From: Acidobacteriaceae bacterium
GTDB taxonomy: Bacteria > Acidobacteriota > Terriglobia > Terriglobales > Acidobacteriaceae
Assembly (NCBI GenBank): GCA_003134815.1
Contig: PLCO01000017.1
Location: 29,269-93,268 of the forward strand
Reading direction: 5' to 3'
Length of the DNA stretch: 64,000 nucleotides
The notes beneath the pieces were generated by a model. It had not been told where the DNA came from. It was given only the letters and a program-made list of their open reading frames with translations, and searched no databases. This document shows positions 55,548 to 64,000 of the stretch, piece after piece. The stretch's first letter is position 1; the number at the start of each line of letters is the position of its first letter. The translations under genes were made by a program, and so were the position numbers.

Positions 55548-56540
55548 TTATTGATGTTTGTGCTCCGAGTTTCCTATTCGCGCCACGCTGAACTGCGCCC
55601 CGGCAAACAGAATCAGCCCAGAGATATACGCCCAGAAGAGTAGCCCCACCGAAACATAGAACGGTCCGTAAAGCGATTCGAAATCCAGATGCGGCAGTGC
55701 CGTCGCATAAATGAATCTCGAAAGCAGCCAGACGCCTCCAGTAATAATCGATGTGCGCATAACCGGCCGCCAAGGCACTTTGCGGTTGGGAAGAATGAAG
55801 TAGACGGAAAAGAAGAACAGAATGGACGCGACGCCCGTCGAGAACGCCAACCATGCGTAACTCAGAGCGCTATAAGAGTAGTTCAGAATCCGAAAAAACC
55901 AGTTGTCTGAGTTATGCACGAGAGCGATAGCGAGCACCTTGTCCACGTTCACGTTCACCACCATGCTTGCCACGCCCAGTCCCAGCATCAGGAGCGCCAG
56001 TCCGAAAGCAATGGTCTGGTTGAAGAGGTAGTTGCGGCTCTTGCTCACGCCCCACGCTTGATTGAGAGCCACTTCCAACGGCAGGAAAATACCCGTGCAC
56101 GCAATCAGAATCATTACCAGAGAAAAAGCCTGTGCGCCGCGATGCTTCAACAGGGGCAGCACGGCCTCACCGACGATGGTAGTCGTCAGCCAGCCCGGCT
56201 GCTTGGTGACCGTTGGCAAAAAGTAGTTCACCATATCGTCCACCACGCTTTTCATCGCCTGCGAGTGAAAAACCGAGAGCGCCAGCGTGTAGAGCAGCAC
56301 GACGAACGGTATGAACGAGATGATCGCATTGGCCGCCACGCTGAAGGCAAATGTGTGCACTTCGCTGTCCAGCAAATACGCGATGAGCGCAGTGCCGCTT
56401 TTGCGCCAGCGGTACCACTTGGATTGCGCGGCCGGTTCGGTGGGGCCGGTGGCGGCGGCAGCCAGAGCAGCCCCGGCGCTCTCGATGTCGGTTGCCACTT
56501 CAGTGGCGACGCCGGACGCAGATTCCGAACCATCAGACAC
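55548..56540 (-). CDS. YihY/BrkB-family inner-membrane protein
   Basis: About six transmembrane helices are visible, for example 'AANAIISFIPFVVLLYTLAL', 'IAFGLALLMLGLGVASMVVN' and 'LLFWAYISGLILFAGAQFSV'; the last one is the best-known signature of the YihY/BrkB family ('..WxYxxgxilllGAefn'). The N-terminus is a 50-residue Ala/Thr-rich cytosolic part. Family members are of uncertain function and were once wrongly called ribonuclease BN. 330 aa. It lies between lhr and queG on the same strand. Confidence 0.9.
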   Translation of the reverse strand: MSDGSESASGVATEVATDIESAGAALAAAATGPTEPAAQSKWYRWRKSGTALIAYLLDSEVHTFAFSVAANAIISFIPFVVLLYTLALSVFHSQAMKSVVDDMVNYFLPTVTKQPGWLTTTIVGEAVLPLLKHRGAQAFSLVMILIACTGIFLPLEVALNQAWGVSKSRNYLFNQTIAFGLALLMLGLGVASMVVNVNVDKVLAIALVHNSDNWFFRILNYSYSALSYAWLAFSTGVASILFFFSVYFILPNRKVPWRPVMRTSIITGGVWLLSRFIYATALPHLDFESLYGPFYVSVGLLFWAYISGLILFAGAQFSVARIGNSEHKHQ

Positions 56541-56797
56541 GTTTCAATACCTCAAGCACGATTCATTTCCTCGGGCACAGATCAATTCCTCGTGAAGCCT
56601 TCTACGGCAATGCGGGCTCCGCCGTTCCCGCAATTCGACGTTCTCATTTTGACGCGCGCGAATGAAGGAAGGTGCTGCCTCAAGGATAGTCGGTTCTGCT
56701 CAAGCTCGCCGGACCACTGTCGGCGCTCACCTTCAATTCAAATGGTTGGATGCGCCCAGTTGGAAATATCGATTGGGTGCGCGAAATGGTGGCTGGC

Positions 56798-57994
56798 TCA
56801 CTCGCGCCGCAATCGCGTCAGCGCCCAGCGAGCCGCCGCGCGCAGGCCCTCGTCTGTCGTCGCCGCCCACTTTTCAAGTTGCCGCCCGAATTCTGCCTGC
56901 CCGCTATTGCCCATGGCGATGGCGATGTTTCGGCGCAGCCCCAGAAATCCTGTGCGGCGAACGGGCGAGCCATTGAATTGCCGTTCAAACTCTCGCTCAT
57001 CCATTGCCGCCAGCCAGTCGAGCGCCGGATTGATAAGTTCGGCGCGCGGCTCAAGCTCGGCGTCTGCGATGATCGGCCCGCTCTTGAGCGCCTTCCCATT
57101 CCACGGGCACACATCCTGGCAAATGTCGCAGCCAAAGACCTGCCGGCCGATGTTCGCGGCGAACTCCTCCGCGATCGGCCCTTTGTGCTCGATGGTCAGG
57201 TAGGCAATGCAGCGCGTCGCATCCATCTGATACGGCACGTCGAGCGCGCTCGTCGGGCAGGCCTCAATGCAGCGGGTACAACTACCACAGCGATCGGGGA
57301 CGAGCGCAGCGTGAGCATCTTCTTCGCGGATCGGCAATGACGTGAGCAAGGCGGCCAAAAATCCAAACGACCCCAGCTTGGGATGAATCAGACAGGTGTT
57401 CTTCCCCGTCCAGCCAAGTCCTGCCGCCGCAGCAAGCGCTCGCTCGACAATGGGCCCAGTGTCGACGTACGATCGCGACTCGAATTCGCCAAGCTGCTCG
57501 TGCATCCTCGCTTCAACCGCGCGCATCCGCTTCAACAGCACCTTGTGATAATCGCTGGGCCGGCGGTCGCCCCGCTCGTTGTCCTTACTACTCCACGCAT
57601 AGCGCGCGATCCACGCCCTCCCGCGCTCTGATTCTTTGGTTGAGAGCGGTGACGATGGGAAAGAGTAGCTGGCAAAGCAGACCAGCGCCGATCGCGCCCA
57701 GGGGAAGGGAACAATTGCTCGCTCGCGCAGCAACTGGCCATCGTCGGCTTTGCGTTCCAGGTAGCCCATCGTCCCCGCGCGGCCCGCGCCCACCCACTCG
57801 CGAAATCGTTCTGCGTCGCGCGCCTCGGCCTCGTAAGGCAGCGCCACCAGACCGGCTTCCTGAAAGCCCGCCTCAAGCGCCAAAGCGCGCGCATGCTCTC
57901 GCGACAATTCGCGGGGTCGCTTTCGTGACAGGCCAGTCGTCAGGTCCCGCTCCGGGATCGTTGCCTGTTCCGGGATTGTGGATCGATCACTCAT
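56798..57994 (-). CDS. queG: Epoxyqueuosine reductase
   Basis: QueG reduces epoxyqueuosine in tRNA to queuosine using cobalamin. Two 4Fe-4S motifs are present: 'CGSCTRCIEACP' and 'CDICQDVCPWN'. Upstream lie 'GYLERKADDGQLLRER' and 'YVDTGPIVERALAAAAGLGW', both typical. The track start is 58042, but the first 17 codons duplicate the next ones, so I favour the Met at 57994 ('MSDRSTIPEQATIPERD'); this remains uncertain. The C-terminal HEAT-like part is complete (398 aa). Confidence 0.94.
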   Translation of the reverse strand: MSDRSTIPEQATIPERDLTTGLSRKRPRELSREHARALALEAGFQEAGLVALPYEAEARDAERFREWVGAGRAGTMGYLERKADDGQLLRERAIVPFPWARSALVCFASYSFPSSPLSTKESERGRAWIARYAWSSKDNERGDRRPSDYHKVLLKRMRAVEARMHEQLGEFESRSYVDTGPIVERALAAAAGLGWTGKNTCLIHPKLGSFGFLAALLTSLPIREEDAHAALVPDRCGSCTRCIEACPTSALDVPYQMDATRCIAYLTIEHKGPIAEEFAANIGRQVFGCDICQDVCPWNGKALKSGPIIADAELEPRAELINPALDWLAAMDEREFERQFNGSPVRRTGFLGLRRNIAIAMGNSGQAEFGRQLEKWAATTDEGLRAAARWALTRLRRE

Positions 57995-58041
57995 GGAACC
58001 GCCAAACACTTGCCGAAACACTCTCATGGAACCGCCAAACA
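57991..58041. repeat. Direct repeat of 19-20 bp at the queG start
   Basis: CTCATGGAACCGCCAAACA occurs at 57991 and again at 58023, a 32-base period. Each copy contains an in-strand ATG for queG, so the gene has two duplicate potential start sites. Confidence 0.85.
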
Positions 58042-58237
58042 TCTCGCTGCGTATAGGTCAATGAACCGATCGAGTCTCTAGGGCCCTTCGGGTCCCACCC
58101 GAATTCAGCATAGCTCTCGCGTGACGGGCCAAGCGGGCATTAATGGGCTTCAGGAGACGGGCGTTAAGCACTTCGGGAGAATCGATCGGGCACCCCATGA
58201 TTCGCCCCGCGAGGGCGACTCACTGGAGGAGGATGCA

Positions 58238-58600
58238 ATGAACGAGACAATGAATGACACCATGTGCTGCACGGAATTCCCGCCTATCGCAGCGGGCGAA
58301 ATTACGGAGATCGTGAGAGGGAACGACAGCGCCCTGCTGGAGCGCTTCATGCCGCTCGTGCGCAGCCAATGCGTCACGCTTAATCTTGAAGCTGTCAAGC
58401 GCATCGATGCGGCCGGCCTTGCGGCTCTCATAACGCTCTATTGCACCGCGCGCGAATCGGGCCATGATTTCGCCATCCAGAATCCCTCTTCGCATGTGGC
58501 GGAGATTCTCGCTGTCGTTGGCCTTGACAAGCTCCTCGTGTCCCAACACGCAGGCAGCTTTTCAGGATTCGGTACACCGGCTGAGGCAACAGCCGCCTGA
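58238..58600 (+). CDS. STAS-domain protein lacking the phosphorylatable serine
   Basis: The ATG at 58238 is preceded by GGAGGAGG at ideal spacing, so the longer track ORF is not used (120 aa). The STAS fold is recognised in 'LLERFMPLVRSQCVTLNLEA', 'RIDAAGLAALITLYCTARES' and 'GLDKLLV'. In anti-sigma-factor antagonists the loop reads D-S-S/T-G with a Ser that is phosphorylated; here it is 'IDAAG', without Ser. It may therefore act as a constitutively unphosphorylated partner or belong to another STAS branch such as MlaB-like proteins. No partner kinase gene is adjacent. Confidence 0.85.
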   Translation: MNETMNDTMCCTEFPPIAAGEITEIVRGNDSALLERFMPLVRSQCVTLNLEAVKRIDAAGLAALITLYCTARESGHDFAIQNPSSHVAEILAVVGLDKLLVSQHAGSFSGFGTPAEATAA

Positions 58601-58696
58601 TAGTCGGTAGCCCCCCCCAACGAGACACAAGATTGATCAACCTACTTCGGCGTAGAATGATTGCGTTTCTTCACTGCACACTTGAGGAACGGCAAG

Positions 58697-59245
58697 ATGC
58701 GGCCAAAGCCGCTCACAGTGATCGCGCTCTCGATCTTGGCAATCATTGGGGCCATTCCGTCGCGCGCCCAGGATTCGGCTTCCGCCAAAGCCTTCTTGGT
58801 GAACGTATACAGCCACTACCGGAACAATAGCTCCGGGATCTCTTTTTACGGCCCTCACGCTAATCTTTATTTCCACTCGTCTCTTTTGGCTCTGGAGAAT
58901 ACAGACGTCAAAGAGACGGAACCTGGCTACGCTCCGGCAATCGACTGGGATCCGATTTGCGGCTGCCAGGACTGGAATGGAATTTGGGACCTCAATATCG
59001 AAATCCATATGGAGTCGCCACAGCAGGCTGAGGCAAACGTGTCGTTTGCTGTGTTCGATCCGAAGGACCGCCCCGGGGACCAAACAAGCAAGCTGCCGAT
59101 CACGCTCGCAAGAGAGAACGGCGGCTGGCGCATCTGGGACATTCTCGACGAATCCGATCCGAAGTCGACCATTTCATTGCGCAAGCTGCTTGAAAATGAC
59201 CTCACCACCCTCCACCGGAACTCCCCGCGGGGGACGTCGCCCTAA
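58697..59245 (+). CDS. Exported DUF3828-like protein
   Basis: The ATG at 58697, with GAGGA eight bases upstream, starts a signal peptide ('MRPKPLTVIALSILAIIGAI', cleaved after SRAQ). The mature domain has 'AKAFLVNVYSHYRN', 'DWDPICGCQDWNGI' and 'GGWRIWDILDES', a pattern like DUF3828 proteins, which share the nuclear-transport-factor-2-like fold. Function unknown, periplasmic. 182 aa. Confidence 0.72.
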   Translation: MRPKPLTVIALSILAIIGAIPSRAQDSASAKAFLVNVYSHYRNNSSGISFYGPHANLYFHSSLLALENTDVKETEPGYAPAIDWDPICGCQDWNGIWDLNIEIHMESPQQAEANVSFAVFDPKDRPGDQTSKLPITLARENGGWRIWDILDESDPKSTISLRKLLENDLTTLHRNSPRGTSP

Positions 59246-59560
59246 CGAAAATCCTCAGGAATCGCCCTGCAAACCGCTCACCCGTCCTGAAATGCGGTAC
59301 CTGATGCTCGCGTTTGGTACGACCGTTCCCTGGCCCACCCGCACCTTGTGACCAGGAGCACAGGCAACTCTATCCTCAAGACGATATTCCTGCTATCGAC
59401 ATAAGAATTCCGCCAAGCCCAGTCGTATATTCAGGGATTTGGTGCGCTCAGCCGCCTCGTATCTTCCAGTTGGCGCGTTAGGTGCCCGTTCCTTTACCCT
59501 TGCCTATAGACCGCAAAGCGGAATCCTGGAAGATCCAACAAGCAAGGGAGACTTTATCTC
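59246..59560. other. Intergenic region upstream of ppdK
   Basis: About 315 bases. A perfect 9-bp inverted repeat, ATCTTCCAG (59461-59469) and CTGGAAGAT (59526-59534), frames the last part of the leader. No strong promoter pair was found; AAGGGAGA lies before the ppdK ATG. Confidence 0.45.
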
Positions 59561-62290
<2,730 letters not shown>

Positions 62291-62313
62291 ACGCAATTCG
62301 GCTCAAACCAACG

Positions 62314-62348
62314 AGGGCGTCCGCAGTTGCGGGCGCCCTTGCTGTTTT
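62314..62348 (+). terminator. Rho-independent terminator of ppdK
   Basis: AGGGCGTCCGC, loop AGTT, GCGGGCGCCCT forms an 11-bp stem (one T-G pair), followed by TGCTGTTTT. It sits 24 bases after the ppdK stop. Confidence 0.85.
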
Positions 62349-62380
62349 GCGCACCTTTTCACAAATAGCAGCGAAAGCGG

Positions 62381-62414
62381 TTGTCGTCCCGAGCGCAGTG
62401 GAGGGGCTACGGTT
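62381..62414. repeat. Possible degenerate copy of the dispersed repeat
   Basis: GTCGTCCCGAGCGCAGTGGA followed by GGGGCTACGGTTTC resembles the ends of the 17088 and 54473 repeats but with many changes; offered as a weak candidate. Confidence 0.3.
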
Positions 62415-62537
62415 TCTTGCGGCGCCGTCCGTGTTCCGTTGAAACGCAGTCTTGGGATTGCCGATAATCCGACGGCAATGCCGAAGACCGGCGGGGAGAT
62501 GAATTGTCGCTACCGTTGGTTATTCATGCTGACTGAG

Positions 62538-63429
62538 TCATACCTTTTTGAGTAGCTCTATGAATTCCTCTCCGGAAATCACGTTAGCGATCTTGAATCG
62601 TAGGCCATTGCGGACGGCTTGCGTCTTCCTTATAAGCTCGTCATCGGAGGTCACGAAGAGGTCACAATAAGGAAGCGCTGCGACCGCGTGAAACCGGTCC
62701 AACAGCCGATTCTCGTTAAGTATTGCATTGGTCTTCCATTGATTGAAAGTCAGAGACTCCTCTACACGGTGCGCAGGCATTTCGTCCATTCCGCCAAATT
62801 CAATGAAAAATGAGATAAACGTCTCAAACTTTTTCTCGCTCAGTATCCAGTTTTCGTATTGGTAGACCTCCTGAACTGGCAGCCCCCACCCGCCGAACAA
62901 TTGCGAACTGGCGGGCAATATACCTCTTTCTGATTTCGAAGATGGTTCTTGGGGACAGCTGGCCTCCTAGATAGGCAATGCGATTCAGGGAACTGATGGT
63001 CGACTGCCTTCTGAATTCAACATCAGCCTCAATTGAGGCTCGCGGACGCTGCCACACTGCCGCATAGTCGCGAATCGAGTACTTCTCCACAGTTTCCAAA
63101 GCACAGCGAAAAAACGATGCTTGGACCTCCGCAAGCGTACATATCGGATTAAATTGCGCCCGTTTTCCGTTCCAGAAGTTGTTCCACGCGACAACGAACT
63201 CTCGAAGCTGCAGATCAACCCTCTCGAGTATCCACGACGGCTTGAGCTCCTCTGAAATTGCAAGCAGCTCCTCCATATGCGGCGCGGCAGCATCCCCGAT
63301 CTCGTAGATGCTCCACGGGGACAGGATTAACGTCACATATCCAGAATTGCAGGCCTTTGCGGCGTTAGCTCTCCAACCATGTCGATTAAGACAGTTGATT
63401 AGGAAATTGTGATCGACGTAGGCGTTCAT
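62538..63429 (-). pseudogene. PIN-domain protein gene split by a frameshift
   Basis: The upstream frame (63429 to 62824) begins 'MNAYVDHNFLINCLNRHGW', with the first acidic and Asn residues of a PIN domain. The downstream frame (62918 to 62538) ends with 'LDRFHAVAALPYCDLFVTSD', the typical C-terminal PIN part. Removing one C from the CCCCC run at 62883-62887 on the plus strand joins them smoothly ('VRRVGLPVQEVYQYENW'). The reconstructed protein has about 296 aa. It is not next to an antitoxin-like gene. It is either a decayed gene or contains a sequencing error in a short homopolymer. Confidence 0.8.
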
Positions 63430-64000
63430 AGGGACTAAACGGCAGCCCTCCTTTCAGCGGAAGCAGGGAATTGGCAGGGGCGTTTCCCCAATCCCCAGCG
63501 GAAACCGCGCCGCATGCAACTAACCAGCATTATGCGGCTGGCCGCCCAGGTCCCGCTTTGGGACCTGGGATCGCACCAACGTGGGGATCGCCATAGCCCT
63601 CCCGGAGGGAGGGAAGAAGGTAGCCCAGGGCGTAAGCCCTGGGACATAGCGCCTCAATAACCTCCCAGCCCCGTAGGGGCGAAAGAACAACTACGGTAGA
63701 GCCGACGCCGAATACACGCTGTCAACTCCCGTCGGCACCTCTCATACCCTTATCGCCCTGATTCCAAAGAAAATATATTTCCGCCCAAGTTTGCCGATCA
63801 TTTCGGCCCTTTGGCGCAAAATGGTTCCAGAAGATCCGAAAAAATCGGGTTCCCTGGCCTCAATCTTGGGCTCCTAACTCCTTTAGATAGACGACTTTAG
63901 GGTATTAAGCCCTTTGGAATCAATGGGTTAGCGGAAATGGTCGAAGGTACAAGTGCCTGAAAACAAAGCCCTTAACCACAAAATGGGGTGGGGGAGGGGG
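63430..64000. other. Non-coding end region with hairpin cluster
   Basis: About 570 bases to the right edge without a supported gene. The first half holds four hairpins (63545-63680); the last 250 bases are comparatively A+T-rich, with no ORF, and end in a G-rich run near the edge. Nothing else is recognised. Confidence 0.55.
63545..63680. repeat. Cluster of four GC-rich hairpins
   Basis: CCCAGGTCCC/GGGACCTGGG with a 5-base loop (63545-63569), CCCTC/GAGGG with a 3-base loop (63597-63609), CCCAGGGC-GTAA-GCCCTGGG (63624-63643, GNRA-type loop) and GCCCC-GTA-GGGGC (63668-63680). All but the second are long or perfect enough to be non-random, and they lie within 136 bases. Confidence 0.8.

Noticed and set aside
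55914-57203. 429-aa plus-strand ORF
   Set aside because: Spans parts of yihY and queG antisense; no family pattern.

Overview
The window reads as a high-GC chromosomal segment of an Acidobacteriota soil-type bacterium, most likely Terriglobia/Acidobacteriaceae. I infer this from the mix of Gram-negative envelope genes (TonB, outer-membrane barrel, KdsD, DsbD-like protein), futalosine-type menaquinone synthesis (MqnC), coexisting GluRS and GlnRS, and dispersed repeats of the 'GTCATCCTGAGCG...GGATCTGCGGTTG' kind that I associate with acidobacterial genomes. No rRNA, tRNA or CRISPR array was seen. Almost all of the window is ordinary chromosome, densely coding, with short intergenic gaps.

Layout. 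1-5.2 kb: a DNA-repair pair (AlkZ-related winged-helix protein cut by the window edge, MutL) and an exported M48 protease, all on the minus strand. 5.2-10.5 kb: a phosphate acetyl/butyryl-transferase, then a 2.2 kb accessory cassette of four small exported or membrane proteins closed by a 128-bp diverged copy of the transferase 3' end, then an acyl-CoA dehydrogenase that appears to start at CTG and carries an internal pentapeptide-like repeat. 10.5-20 kb: PrmC, DinB-like protein, Ndk, a 171-bp tandem duplication in front of a small membrane protein, aldo/keto reductase, a two-PDZ protein, an orphan HTH antidote-like protein, MqnC, a one-domain asparaginase, a 22-bp x5 tandem repeat and GalE. 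20-30 kb: TonB, a protease-like protein with a broken HEXXH, an OM barrel, a type I phosphodiesterase, FtsH and TilS.

30-46 kb: a protein of unknown function, GNAT, IspD, IspF (with C-terminal tail), a Phd/VapC-type toxin-antitoxin pair, GltX, GlnS, a TolB-like propeller protein, an envelope redox pair (DsbD N-domain, TlpA/ResA), KdsD, a MazEF pair whose toxin is frameshifted, and ProS. 46-64 kb: a bifunctional PBP1, an Nei-type glycosylase beside a very long Lhr helicase with repeat-derived in-frame inserts, YihY, QueG, a STAS protein, a DUF3828-like protein, PpdK with a strong terminator, a frameshifted PIN-domain gene and a terminal block of perfect hairpins.

Functional themes are DNA repair (AlkZ-like, MutL, Lhr, Nei), translation (GltX, GlnS, ProS, TilS, QueG, PrmC), isoprenoid and menaquinone supply, and envelope biogenesis. 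The most unusual items are the cassette bounded by the duplicated transferase 3' end, repeat elements that have become coding sequence in lhr, the repeat insert in the acyl-CoA dehydrogenase, the duplicated gene leader at 12.6-13.0 kb, and two toxin-like genes broken by single-base homopolymer shifts. Function calls rest on reading protein motifs by eye; no database search was run.
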